35,529 nt of DNA from Hyphomicrobiales bacterium. GTDB lineage: Bacteria > Pseudomonadota > Alphaproteobacteria > Rhizobiales > Rhizobiaceae. Position numbers and translations under genes: made by a program. A model generated the notes under the pieces. The model did no database searches. It was not told where the DNA came from and worked only from the letters and a program-made list of their open reading frames with translations. Shown piece by piece: positions 17,317-26,290 of this stretch (within the stretch, counting starts at the first letter, position 1; each line of letters begins with the position of its first letter). The stretch spans positions 26,516-62,044 of the forward strand of contig UCIA01000042.1 in assembly GCA_900472295.1 (NCBI GenBank), given 5' to 3'.

Positions 17317-18525
17317 ATGGACACTCCAGGGAATGGGCACTTGCATCGCGACGCGGTCGGGCGACGACCGGCCGCCCGGCTTGCCCGCGCCGCCGCCTCG
17401 GCGGCATTCCTGTTTGGCATGGCTTTCTCCGGCACTGCGTTTGCGCAGGACCAGCCGCTGCCCGTGGTGACGGCGGCCAAGCCGGTGGTGCGTGAAGTCG
17501 TCGAAGACGACGAGTTCGTCGGGCGCTTCGAAGCCGTCGACCAGGTCGCCATCCGTTCGCGCGTCAGCGGCTATCTCGACAAGATCAGCTTCCAGGACGG
17601 CGCACTGGTCAACAAGGGCGACCTGCTCTTCACCATCGACCAACGCCCGTACCAGGCGGCCTATGATGCCGCCAAGTCGCAGGTGGATGTCGCCAAGTCG
17701 CTGCTCGAATTCTCCAAGATGCAGCTGGATCGCGCCGACGAACTCGCCAAGACCGGCAATATCTCAGCCGCGACGGTCGACGACCGGCGGCGGGAATATC
17801 TTTCGGCGCAGGCGCAGATGCAGGGCGCCACAGCCGCGCTGACGACGGCCAACCTGAACATGGAATTCACCGAGATCAAGGCGCCTTTGTCGGGCCGTAT
17901 CGACCGCCGGCTGGTGTCGGTCGGCAACCTCGTGCAGCCGGATTCCACCTTGCTGACCACCATCGTTACGCGCGATCCGATCGACTTCTATTTCGACGTC
18001 GATGAGCGTCTGTATTTCAGCTACGCCCGCGACGCGAAGGAGCGCGGCGGCACCATGCAGGATGGCGCCGGGGGGCTCGAGGTGGCGGTTCGCGTCGCCG
18101 ACCGCGAGGAGGCTCTGTTCAAAGGCAAGCTCGATTTTGCCGAGAACCGCATCGACAACGCGACCGGCACCATGCGGGTGCGTGCAAGGTTTGCCAATGC
18201 CGACGGCGTTCTCCAGCCAGGCATGTTCGGGCGCATCAACGTGCCGGGGTCGCTGCCTTACAAAGGCGTTCTGGTGCCCGACGAGGCGATCGGCGCCGAT
18301 CAGGATCGCCGCATCGTGTTCCTGGTGGATGAGGCCGGGATGGTGTCGGCCAAGCCCGTGCGCACCGGCCCGCTGCTCGACGGCTACCGGGTGATCCGCC
18401 AGGGCCTGACCGGCGACGAGACGATCATCGTCAACGGGCTGATGCACGCCAGGCCCGGCACCAAGGTGAAGGTCGAGATGGCGACGTTGCCGCCCAAGGC
18501 CGAGACTGCCGGGTTGCAGCCATGA
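17317..18525 (+). CDS. RND efflux periplasmic adaptor (AcrA/MexA family)
   Basis: A 402-residue membrane-fusion protein. The signal peptide ends near GTAFAQD. The adaptor hallmarks are VRSRVSGYLDKISFQDGALVNKGDLLFTID (first lipoyl half, here starting at IRSRVSG), a coiled-coil hairpin over about residues 110-180, the second lipoyl half TEIKAPLSGRIDRRLVSVG, and a beta-barrel region ending GLMHARPGTKVKVEM. It links the inner-membrane pump to an outer-membrane channel, which is not encoded here. Its stop overlaps the pump start as ATGA. Confidence 0.93.
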   Translation: MDTPGNGHLHRDAVGRRPAARLARAAASAAFLFGMAFSGTAFAQDQPLPVVTAAKPVVREVVEDDEFVGRFEAVDQVAIRSRVSGYLDKISFQDGALVNKGDLLFTIDQRPYQAAYDAAKSQVDVAKSLLEFSKMQLDRADELAKTGNISAATVDDRRREYLSAQAQMQGATAALTTANLNMEFTEIKAPLSGRIDRRLVSVGNLVQPDSTLLTTIVTRDPIDFYFDVDERLYFSYARDAKERGGTMQDGAGGLEVAVRVADREEALFKGKLDFAENRIDNATGTMRVRARFANADGVLQPGMFGRINVPGSLPYKGVLVPDEAIGADQDRRIVFLVDEAGMVSAKPVRTGPLLDGYRVIRQGLTGDETIIVNGLMHARPGTKVKVEMATLPPKAETAGLQP

Positions 18526-21500
18526 GGTTCGCCCATTTCTTCGTCGACCGTCCGATCTTCGCGTCGGTGGTTTCGATCGTTCTGCTGATCCTCGGCGGGA
18601 TTGCCTATACCCAGCTGCCGGTGGCGCAATATCCCGAGATCGCGCCGCCGACCATCGTCGTTCGCGCAGCGTATCCGGGCGCCGACGCCGAGACGGTTGC
18701 AGCGACGGTGGCAACGCCGATCGAGCAGGAGATCAACGGCGTCGAGGGCATGCTCTACATGTCGTCCTATTCGTCGGGCGACGGGGCGATGGCGCTGACC
18801 ATCACCTTCAAGCTGGGCACGGATCTCGACAAGGCGCAGGTGCTGGTGCAGAACCGCGTGTCGATCGCCGAGCCGCGCCTGCCCGAAGAAGTCCGCCGAC
18901 TCGGCCTCACCACCGCCAAGAGCTCGCCCGACCTGATGATGGTCGTGCACATGCTGTCGCCCGACAATACCTACGACCAGCTCTACGTCTCGAACTACGC
19001 CCGCTCGCGGGTGCGCGACATTCTGCTGAGACTGGACGGCGTCGGCGACCTCATCATCTTCGGCGAACGCGAATATTCGCTGCGCATCTGGCTCGATCCG
19101 GAAAAACTGTCCGCCCTGGGGATGACCTCGGGCGATGTGGTGCAGGCGCTACGCGACCAGAACGTCCAGGTGTCGGGCGGCTCGATCGGCGCGCCGCCGA
19201 CCAATATGGGCTCGGCGTTCCAGTACACGGTCACCACGCAGGGCCGCTTCAACGACGCGCGCGACTTCCGATACGTGATCGTCAAATCGACCGAGGACGG
19301 CCGGCTGATCTCGCTGCAGGACGTGGCGCGCATCGAGCTCGGCGCCAAGGATTACGTCACCAACTCCTATCTCAACGGCAAACCGGCGGTTGCGCTCGCC
19401 ATCTTCCAGCGGCCGGGCACCAATGCGCTCGCCGCAGCCGAAGAGATTCAGGACAAGATGAAGGAGCTTTCCAAGGACTTCCCGAAGGGGTTGGGCTACG
19501 ACATCGTCTACAATCCGACCGAGTTCGTCGCCGAGTCGATCCAGGAGGTCTACAAGACGATCCTCGAGGCGATGGTGCTGGTCATCATCGTCATCATCGT
19601 CTTCCTGCAATCCTGGCGCATGGCGATCGTGCCGATCGTGGCCATCCCCGTGTCGCTGATCGGCACGCTGGCGGTGCTCTACGCCGCCGGCTTCTCGCTC
19701 AACATGCTGACGCTGTTCGGCCTCGTCCTGGCGATCGGCATCGTCGTCGACGATGCGATCGTCGTGGTCGAGAATGTCGAGCGCAATATCGCCGCAGGGC
19801 TGGCGCCCAATCCGGCGTCGCACCTGACCATGGACGAAGTCGGCACGGCGGTCATCGCGATCTCGCTGGTGCTGATAGCCGTGTTCGTGCCGACGGCCTT
19901 CATCCCCGGCATTTCCGGGCAGTTCTACCTGCAGTTTGCGATCACCATCGCGGTGTCGACGGCGATCTCGGCATTCAATTCGCTGACGCTTTCGCCGGCG
20001 CTGGCCGCACTGTTGTTCAAACCGCACCACACTGCTGCGGCGCCGCCGCGCTTTTTCCTGGCGCGGTTCGGACGGGCGCTCGCCGACGGCTTCAATCGCG
20101 GCTTCGACAGGGTCGCCCACTGGTATTCGGGCATCGTGCGGGTGCTGGTCGGCTCGCGCATAGCGATCGCCGCCACGCTGGCCGTTTTCGCGGCCCTCAT
20201 CTGCGCCACGGTCTACATGGTGCAGACGGTGCCGCGCGGTTTCATTCCGTCGCTCGACCAGGGCTATGCGATCGTCGTCGTCCAGTTGCCGGACGGCGCC
20301 TCGCTGTCGAGGACCGATGCGGTCGTCCAGCAGGCGTCGCAGATCATTCAGAAAACGCCAGGCGTCGACTACGCGGTCGCCTTCGCCGGCTTCTCCGGCG
20401 CGACCTTCACCAACGCCAGCAACGCCGGCGTGATTTTCGCCAGGTTCAGGCCGTTTGACGAACGGCTGAAAGCCGGCCAGTCGGCGACCCAGGTCATCGG
20501 CAGCCTGTTCGGCGGCCTGCAAAGCATCAAGGAAGCCTTCATTATCGCACTGCCGCCGCCGCCGGTCAGCGGCGTCGGCAATGCCGGCGGCTTCAAGCTG
20601 CAGATCCAGGAGCGCAACAGCGCCGACATGCGGCAGATCCTGGCGCTTGCCTACGAAATCGCCGGCAAGGCCAACAAGACGCCGGGGCTGACGGGCGTGT
20701 TCACCACATTCTCGGCGTCGAGCCCGCAATTCTTCCTGGCAATCGATCGCGACAAGGCGCGCATCCTGAACGTGCCGATCCCCAACATCTTCGAGACGCT
20801 GTCGATCAATCTGGGCACCGCCTATGTCAACGACTTCAACGCGTTCGGGCGCGTCTACCAGGTGCGGGCGCAGGCCGACCAGGCGTTCCGCCTCGATCGT
20901 TCCGACATCCTGAAACTGAAGGTGCGCTCGGCGACCGGCGCGCTGGTTCCGCTCGGCACATTGATCGAAATCCGCGACGTCACCGGCCCGGCGCTGGTCC
21001 AGCGCTACAACATGTACGTCTCGGTGCCGCTGCAGGGCAACGCCGCGCCCGGCGTTTCCACGGGCGACGCGCTGGCATTGATGGAAGGGATCACGGCACA
21101 GACGCTGCCGACCGGGACCTCCTATGAATGGACCGAGCTCGCCTTCCAGGAGCGCAACACCGGCAATGCCGCTGTCTATATCTTCGGACTGTCGGTGCTG
21201 TTCGTGTTCCTGGCGCTGGCGGCGCAATATGAAAGCTGGGTGCTGCCATTCGCCATTGTGCTGGTGGTGCCGCTCGGCGTGCTCGCGGCGTTGCTCGGCG
21301 TGTCTTTGCGAGGGCTGGACAACAACATCCTCGTGCAGATCGGCCTCATCGTGCTGATCGGGCTCGCCGCCAAGAACGCGATCCTGATCGTCGAATTCGC
21401 GCGGCAGGCGCAGGAACGCGGCCTGTCGGTCACCGAAGCTGCCGTCGAAGCCTGCCGGCTCAGGCTGCGGCCGATCCTGATGACCGCCTTCGCGTTCATC

Positions 21501-21725
21501 CTCGGCGTCGTGCCGCTGATGATCGCGACGGGCCCGGGCGCGGAAATGCGCCAGTCGCTCGGCACCGCGGTGTTCTCCGGCATGCTCGGCGTCACCTTCG
21601 TCGGCCTGTTCCTGACGCCGGTGTTCTACGTCACGCTCAGGTCGCTGTTTTCACGCCGCAAGCCACGTGCCGAGGCCGAGCCTTCGGGGCCGGCAGAGGC
21701 GCCAACCGAGACGGCCGCCGAGTAG
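18522..21725 (+). CDS. RND multidrug efflux pump, HAE1 family (AcrB/MexB-like)
   Basis: A 1067-residue inner-membrane proton/drug antiporter, of usual family length. It starts MRFAHFFVDRPIFASVVSI, the conserved HAE1 N-terminus. The TM4 proton-relay aspartates are in GIVVDDAIVVVENVERN, and the TM10 lysine is in GLAAKNAILIVEFARQ. Twelve membrane helices with two large periplasmic loops can be followed. The C-terminal tail is short and acidic. With the adaptor it forms a two-gene operon; the outer-membrane TolC partner must come from elsewhere. Substrates are unknown. Confidence 0.95.
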   Translation: MRFAHFFVDRPIFASVVSIVLLILGGIAYTQLPVAQYPEIAPPTIVVRAAYPGADAETVAATVATPIEQEINGVEGMLYMSSYSSGDGAMALTITFKLGTDLDKAQVLVQNRVSIAEPRLPEEVRRLGLTTAKSSPDLMMVVHMLSPDNTYDQLYVSNYARSRVRDILLRLDGVGDLIIFGEREYSLRIWLDPEKLSALGMTSGDVVQALRDQNVQVSGGSIGAPPTNMGSAFQYTVTTQGRFNDARDFRYVIVKSTEDGRLISLQDVARIELGAKDYVTNSYLNGKPAVALAIFQRPGTNALAAAEEIQDKMKELSKDFPKGLGYDIVYNPTEFVAESIQEVYKTILEAMVLVIIVIIVFLQSWRMAIVPIVAIPVSLIGTLAVLYAAGFSLNMLTLFGLVLAIGIVVDDAIVVVENVERNIAAGLAPNPASHLTMDEVGTAVIAISLVLIAVFVPTAFIPGISGQFYLQFAITIAVSTAISAFNSLTLSPALAALLFKPHHTAAAPPRFFLARFGRALADGFNRGFDRVAHWYSGIVRVLVGSRIAIAATLAVFAALICATVYMVQTVPRGFIPSLDQGYAIVVVQLPDGASLSRTDAVVQQASQIIQKTPGVDYAVAFAGFSGATFTNASNAGVIFARFRPFDERLKAGQSATQVIGSLFGGLQSIKEAFIIALPPPPVSGVGNAGGFKLQIQERNSADMRQILALAYEIAGKANKTPGLTGVFTTFSASSPQFFLAIDRDKARILNVPIPNIFETLSINLGTAYVNDFNAFGRVYQVRAQADQAFRLDRSDILKLKVRSATGALVPLGTLIEIRDVTGPALVQRYNMYVSVPLQGNAAPGVSTGDALALMEGITAQTLPTGTSYEWTELAFQERNTGNAAVYIFGLSVLFVFLALAAQYESWVLPFAIVLVVPLGVLAALLGVSLRGLDNNILVQIGLIVLIGLAAKNAILIVEFARQAQERGLSVTEAAVEACRLRLRPILMTAFAFILGVVPLMIATGPGAEMRQSLGTAVFSGMLGVTFVGLFLTPVFYVTLRSLFSRRKPRAEAEPSGPAEAPTETAAE

Positions 21726-21752
21726 GGTTCGCCGCGTCGGGCGCAATGCCCC

Positions 21753-22958
21753 TCACCCGAGCGACAATCCCTTCGTCTGGTGTCTCAACACAAGGCCGAC
21801 CGCGCCCAGCAAGGCGTCGTTTTCGGTGTGTTTGCCGATGATGATCCGCGTGCGGAGCGCAGGCGCGATGTCGCGGGATTTTATCAGCGTGTGGCGTTCG
21901 TAGGAGGCGATCAGCGGCGTCAGCAGAATGTCGCCGGCGAGCGCCATGTGGCCGCCGATGATGATCAGCGGCGGATTGAGCACCGAGCCGATCAGGCCGA
22001 GACCCCGGCCGGCAATCTCGGCGGTGTCCTCGATCATCCGCAACGCCCTGACGTCGCCCTGTTCGGCCATGGCGATGACATCGTCCATGGTGACTTGCCG
22101 CCCCACGACACGCGAAATCTGTTCCAGCGGCCGGGTGAAACTCGCATAGAGCTCCAGGCAGCCGCGATTGCCGCAGCGGCAAAGATCGCCGCCGGGATCG
22201 ATGCTGATATGGCCGAATTCGCCGGCGCCGCCGGCGATGCCCGTCACCAGCCGGCCGTTCTGGACAATGGCGCCGCCGACGCCCAGATCGATCTTGAACA
22301 GCACGAAATCGTCATGGCCGACGGCCGCGCCCCACATCAGCTCGGCAATGGCCGCGCAGTTGCTTTCATTGTCGGCGAAGATCGGCTGTTCCAGCACGGG
22401 CCCGAACACATCTCGTATGTTGACGCCGGCCCAGGTTGGAACCATGCTGGCCCGCAGCACCACTCCATCGCGGCTGACAGGGCCGGAGACTGAGACACCT
22501 ACCCCCAGGAGCCCCGCCGCCGGCAGACCGTTTTCCCTGTAAGACTGGGCAATTGCCGATTTGACCGCCTGGGCCGCCTGTTGCGGCTGGTAGTCCAGAG
22601 GCATTGGGATAGTTTGTTCAGCAATGACGGAATGTGAGACATCGGCGACGATCAGCCGTATCTCATGAAGAGCCAAATGAATACCGACGCAGGTGCCCGC
22701 TGTCGGATTGAGCGTCACCGCCGCGGCCGGCCTGCCGATGCCTCTGACGCCATCGCTGCTGGCCGTGGCTTCGATCACCATCCCCGACCTTCGCAAGCCG
22801 TTGAGCGCGGTTGAGACCGTCGAGCGCGCCAGACCGGTGGCGCGCGCGATTTGCAGCGCGGAAAGTGCGCCGCGCTCGCTCAGGCAGCGCACGATCATGC
22901 TCTCCGGCGAGGCGGAGGGTCTATCTATGAGCCAGGTTCTAAGCGAAGGTTTTGTCAT
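21753..22958 (-). CDS. ROK-family transcriptional regulator (NagC/XylR type)
   Basis: A 401-residue repressor. An N-terminal winged helix (ALSALQIARATGLARSTVSTALNGLRRSGMV) is followed by a ROK sugar-kinase-like domain. The ROK zinc motif is GEFGHISIDPGGDLCRCGNRGCLELYA, and the nucleotide-fold segments are GVGVSVSGPV and IIIGGHMALAGD. It probably binds a sugar or sugar phosphate and controls the divergent transport operon starting at 23104. The start ATG has no strong Shine-Dalgarno sequence. A fragment of its 3' end is repeated at 16932-17125. Confidence 0.92.
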   Translation of the reverse strand: MTKPSLRTWLIDRPSASPESMIVRCLSERGALSALQIARATGLARSTVSTALNGLRRSGMVIEATASSDGVRGIGRPAAAVTLNPTAGTCVGIHLALHEIRLIVADVSHSVIAEQTIPMPLDYQPQQAAQAVKSAIAQSYRENGLPAAGLLGVGVSVSGPVSRDGVVLRASMVPTWAGVNIRDVFGPVLEQPIFADNESNCAAIAELMWGAAVGHDDFVLFKIDLGVGGAIVQNGRLVTGIAGGAGEFGHISIDPGGDLCRCGNRGCLELYASFTRPLEQISRVVGRQVTMDDVIAMAEQGDVRALRMIEDTAEIAGRGLGLIGSVLNPPLIIIGGHMALAGDILLTPLIASYERHTLIKSRDIAPALRTRIIIGKHTENDALLGAVGLVLRHQTKGLSLG

Positions 22959-23014
22959 GGACCAACATAATCATCGTTGACTGATAGCTCCAATATGTCA
23001 TCTTGGAAAGAACT

Positions 23015-23032
23015 CGAGATTAACGCATCTCG
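23015..23032. promoter_or_regulatory. Inverted repeat, candidate ROK operator
   Basis: CGAGAT-TAACGC-ATCTCG is a perfect 6-6-6 inverted repeat in the 145-base region between the divergent ROK gene and the sugar operon, about 70 bases before the binding-protein ATG. Its position and symmetry fit an operator for the ROK repressor. Confidence 0.5.
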
Positions 23033-23103
23033 CCGGCGGCGGCTTCAAACCGCGGCCATAAGCGGTCGAAACGAACCGTGCAACACGATATGGGAGTGAA
23101 ACG

Positions 23104-24369
23104 ATGAAGTCCGTCATGACCGCGCTTGCGGCCGCTGCTGCGTGCACACTTTTCGCCGGAACAGCATTCGCCGAACCCAAGACAAACCTTTTGCACCAGT
23201 GGGCGACCGGATCGGACGCCCAGGCGATCGCCAAGCTGGGCGAAATGTTCACCGCCAAGGGCGGCAAATGGGAACAGACCTCGATCGCCGGCCACACCGC
23301 CAACACGCTGGCCAAGCTGCGTGCCGACGTGATCGCCGGCAACGCCCCGCCCGCCGTGCAGCTCAAAGGCCCTGAGATCGCCGAGTGGAACGAGACCGGC
23401 ATGACCGCCGATCTCGACGGTCTCGCGGCCTCGGAAGGCTGGGAGAAAGTGGTGGCGCCGGAACTGATCCCGGTGATGAAGCCGACCGGCAAATGGGTCG
23501 CCGCGCCCATGAACATTCACCGCATCAACTGGCTGTGGGCCTCGCCCAAGGTCATGCAGGCGGCCGGCGTGGCGGAAATGCCCAAGACCTGGGCTGAGTT
23601 CAATGCAGCCTGCGACAAGATCATCGCCACGGGCAAGATCTGCATCTCGCATTCGACCGCCGACTGGACGGATTCGACGGTGTTCGAAGTCGTGCTCTAC
23701 GGCCAGGACATCGATCTCTATCGCAAGGCCTTCGTCGAAGGCGATGTCGAGTCCATGCGCAGCCCGGGAATGGTCAAGGCCTTCACGCAGATGCGCCTGA
23801 TGACGAGCAAATACATGGATCCGGGCATGGTCGGCCGCGACTGGGATTCGATGTCGGCGCTGGTCGGCAAGGGCGACGCGGCGTTCCACATCATGGGCGA
23901 CTGGACGATCGGCCTGTTGACCGCCGCCGGCTTCAAGGAAGGCACCGACTATACCTGCGCGCAGGCGCCAACCGATTGGGGCAAGCCCGGCTTCATCCTC
24001 AACTCGGACTCGGTCGTGTTCTTCAAGCAGAAGGATCCGGATTACATCGAAGGCCAGAAGCTGCTTGCCAGCCTGATCCTTTCTACCGACTTCCAGACGG
24101 TCTTCAACCAGGCCAAGGGCTCGATCCCCGCACGGCTGGATGTCGATCTGTCGAAGGGCTTCAATCCCTGCCAGCAGCTGTCGCAGAAGGATCTGCAGGC
24201 TTCGATCAAGGACGGCACGCTGGTCCGCTCGATGGCGCACAACATGACCATTCCGCAGAAGATGCGCGGCGCCATCATGGATAGCATCACCGAGTTCGTG
24301 TCGACGCCCGACATGTCGCCTGAGGACGGCGCCAATGCGATGGCCGACGCGGCAGAAGCCCAGAAATAG
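23104..24369 (+). CDS. Sugar ABC transporter substrate-binding protein (family 1, CUT1)
   Basis: A 421-residue periplasmic protein with a clear signal peptide (MKSVMTALAAAAACTLFAGTAFA). The fold is family 1 solute-binding: EQTSIAGHTANTLAKLRADVIAGNAP at the start, DVIAGNAPPAVQLKG, FHIMGDWTIGLL and LNSDSVVFFKQKDPD. It most resembles GtsA-type glucose/mannose binding proteins; the true ligand is not readable. GGGAG lies before the ATG. First gene of a seven-gene operon. Confidence 0.92.
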   Translation: MKSVMTALAAAAACTLFAGTAFAEPKTNLLHQWATGSDAQAIAKLGEMFTAKGGKWEQTSIAGHTANTLAKLRADVIAGNAPPAVQLKGPEIAEWNETGMTADLDGLAASEGWEKVVAPELIPVMKPTGKWVAAPMNIHRINWLWASPKVMQAAGVAEMPKTWAEFNAACDKIIATGKICISHSTADWTDSTVFEVVLYGQDIDLYRKAFVEGDVESMRSPGMVKAFTQMRLMTSKYMDPGMVGRDWDSMSALVGKGDAAFHIMGDWTIGLLTAAGFKEGTDYTCAQAPTDWGKPGFILNSDSVVFFKQKDPDYIEGQKLLASLILSTDFQTVFNQAKGSIPARLDVDLSKGFNPCQQLSQKDLQASIKDGTLVRSMAHNMTIPQKMRGAIMDSITEFVSTPDMSPEDGANAMADAAEAQK

Positions 24370-24377
24370 ACAGGAAT

Positions 24378-24401
24378 GGCCGGGCCTATCCGCACCCGGC
24401 C
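24378..24401 (+). terminator. Intercistronic hairpin after the binding-protein gene
   Basis: GGCCGGG (24378-24384) pairs perfectly with CCCGGCC (24395-24401) and no T-run follows. In CUT1 operons such a stem often protects the abundant binding-protein mRNA and limits read-through into the permease genes, giving excess binding protein. Confidence 0.6.
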
Positions 24402-24431
24402 TTCCCGGTTCCTCCCAGTCTTGTGCCCTGA

Positions 24432-25367
24432 ATGTCCAATCACGACCTGATCCTGTCGGTCCCGGCCCCCGCCCGCCCCTGGCGTGAGCGGCTGGGCTCC
24501 GCTGTGCCCTTGCTGGTGCTCGCCCCCTCGCTGGTGGCGAGCCTCATCTACGTCTTCGTGTTCACCGGCTGGACGCTCTACATCTCGCTCTCCAACTCCT
24601 CGCTGCTGCCGACCTACGGCTTCGTCGGCCTGGAGAATTATGCCTCGCTGTGGGCGAACCGGCGCTGGAACATCGCCTACACCAACCTGTTTTTCTTCAG
24701 CGGTTTCTACATCGTCGGCTCGATGGCGGTGGGCCTGCTGCTGGCGGTCCTGATCGACCAGCGCGTGCGCGGCGAAGCGGCATGGCGCACGATCTTCCTC
24801 TATCCGCTGGCCGTCTCCTTCATCGTCACCGGCACGGTCTGGAGCTGGCTCTACAACCCGACCGACGGCATCCAGGCGATGGTGCGCGGCCTGGGCTGGA
24901 CGAGCTTCAGCTTCGCGCTGGCCAGCGACCGGCACTATGCGATCTACGCGGTGATCATCACCGGCGTCTGGCAGGCCTCGGGCTTTGCCATGGCGCTGTT
25001 CCTGGCCGGCCTGCGCTCGGTGGATTCAGACCTCGTCAAGGCCGCGCAGATCGACGGTGCATCGACGTTTCGCATCTATCGCAAAGTGCTTCTGCCAACG
25101 ATCGCGCCGATCTTCCTGGCGGTCGCCGTCATCCAGATCCAGTTCGCCATCAAGACCTTCGACTTGGTGGCGGCCTTGACCAAAGGCGGCCCGGGCATCT
25201 CGACCACCTTCCCCGCCATCTATGTCTATGACTTGATGTTCCAGCGCGGCCAGATCGGCGAAGGGGCGGCGGCCGCCATCATGATGCTTGCCGCTCTTGC
25301 CGTGGTGCTGGTGCCGTACTCGCTCTGGGTGGTCTGGCGGCGCCGCAAGGAAGCCGGCCATGGTTGA
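24432..25367 (+). CDS. Sugar ABC transporter permease 1 (MalF/GtsB type)
   Basis: A 311-residue inner-membrane protein with six helices and the permease EAA loop KAAQIDGASTFRIYRKVLLP, which contacts the ATPase. No strong ribosome-binding site is visible before the ATG. It overlaps the next permease gene by eight bases. Confidence 0.93.
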   Translation: MSNHDLILSVPAPARPWRERLGSAVPLLVLAPSLVASLIYVFVFTGWTLYISLSNSSLLPTYGFVGLENYASLWANRRWNIAYTNLFFFSGFYIVGSMAVGLLLAVLIDQRVRGEAAWRTIFLYPLAVSFIVTGTVWSWLYNPTDGIQAMVRGLGWTSFSFALASDRHYAIYAVIITGVWQASGFAMALFLAGLRSVDSDLVKAAQIDGASTFRIYRKVLLPTIAPIFLAVAVIQIQFAIKTFDLVAALTKGGPGISTTFPAIYVYDLMFQRGQIGEGAAAAIMMLAALAVVLVPYSLWVVWRRRKEAGHG

Positions 25368-26265
25368 CGTCTCGCTCGACCAGTCGTCCGATCGCCGCGC
25401 CGCCACGGTTGCGTCGCGAAAGCATTTCCTCACCCGCCTCGTCATCTATGGGCTGCTGGTCGTCTTCGCGGCGATCTACCTGGTGCCGCTGCTGGTCGTG
25501 GTGCTGAATTCATTTCGCGACCAGCAGGAGATCGCGCGCAACGGGCTGATCTCGCTGCCGCGCAGCTTCCGTCTCGACGCCTGGGGCCAGGCCTGGAGCA
25601 CCTATTGCATTGGCGGCACCTGCGAGGGCATGCAGCGCAACTTCTACAACTCTTTGAAAATGACCATCCCGGCGACATTCATCTCGACGGCGGTCGGCGC
25701 GATGAACGGCTACATCCTGTCGAAATGGCGTTTTAGAGGTTCGGAAGCGCTGTTCACCTGCATGCTGCTTGGCGTCTTCATTCCGGGCCAGATTTCGTTG
25801 ATGCCGTGGGCGTTCATCCTCGGCAATCTGGGCCTCAGCAATTCGACCTACGGGCTCGTCCTCATCCACGTCGTCCAAGGCATTTCGTTCACCACTTTGT
25901 TCTGCCGCAACTACTATGTCAGCATCCCCGACGACCTGATCAAGGCGGCGCGCATCGACGGCGCCGGCTTCTGGCGCATCTTCCGCAAGATCATTCTGCC
26001 GCTGTCCTCGCCGATCCTGATCGTCACGGTGATCTGGCAGTTCACCGGCATCTGGAACGAATACCTGTTCGGGGTCGTCTTCACCTCCGGGCAGCAGCAG
26101 CCGATCACCGCAGCACTGGTCGCGCTGACGGCGAGCGGCACCAATGTGCGCGCCTACGATGTCATGAGCGCCGCCGTGCTGATCGGCGCGCTGCCGCCGC
26201 TGCTGATCTATCTCTTCGGCGGCAAGTATTTTGTGCGCGGCCTGACCCAAGGTGCCATCAAATGA
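25360..26265 (+). CDS. Sugar ABC transporter permease 2 (MalG/GtsC type)
   Basis: A 301-residue inner-membrane protein with six helices and the EAA loop KAARIDGAGFWRIFRKIILP. The start at MVDVSLDQSS overlaps the end of permease 1 (ATGGTTGA), with AAGG upstream. A longer frame opens earlier inside permease 1 but lies within its coding sequence and is not credible. Confidence 0.92.
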   Translation: MVDVSLDQSSDRRAATVASRKHFLTRLVIYGLLVVFAAIYLVPLLVVVLNSFRDQQEIARNGLISLPRSFRLDAWGQAWSTYCIGGTCEGMQRNFYNSLKMTIPATFISTAVGAMNGYILSKWRFRGSEALFTCMLLGVFIPGQISLMPWAFILGNLGLSNSTYGLVLIHVVQGISFTTLFCRNYYVSIPDDLIKAARIDGAGFWRIFRKIILPLSSPILIVTVIWQFTGIWNEYLFGVVFTSGQQQPITAALVALTASGTNVRAYDVMSAAVLIGALPPLLIYLFGGKYFVRGLTQGAIK

Positions 26266-26290
26266 GGCGCGATCGAGTGAAGGGCATCGC

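Noticed and set aside
19149..21227. Long minus-strand frame (692 codons) inside the RND pump gene
   Set aside because: It is the antisense shadow of a GC-rich gene; the product is Arg/Asp/His-rich and matches no family, while the plus strand encodes a clear HAE1 pump.
23020..24240. Minus-strand frame (406 codons) opposite the binding-protein gene
   Set aside because: Antisense shadow with biased composition; the plus strand has signal peptide and family motifs.
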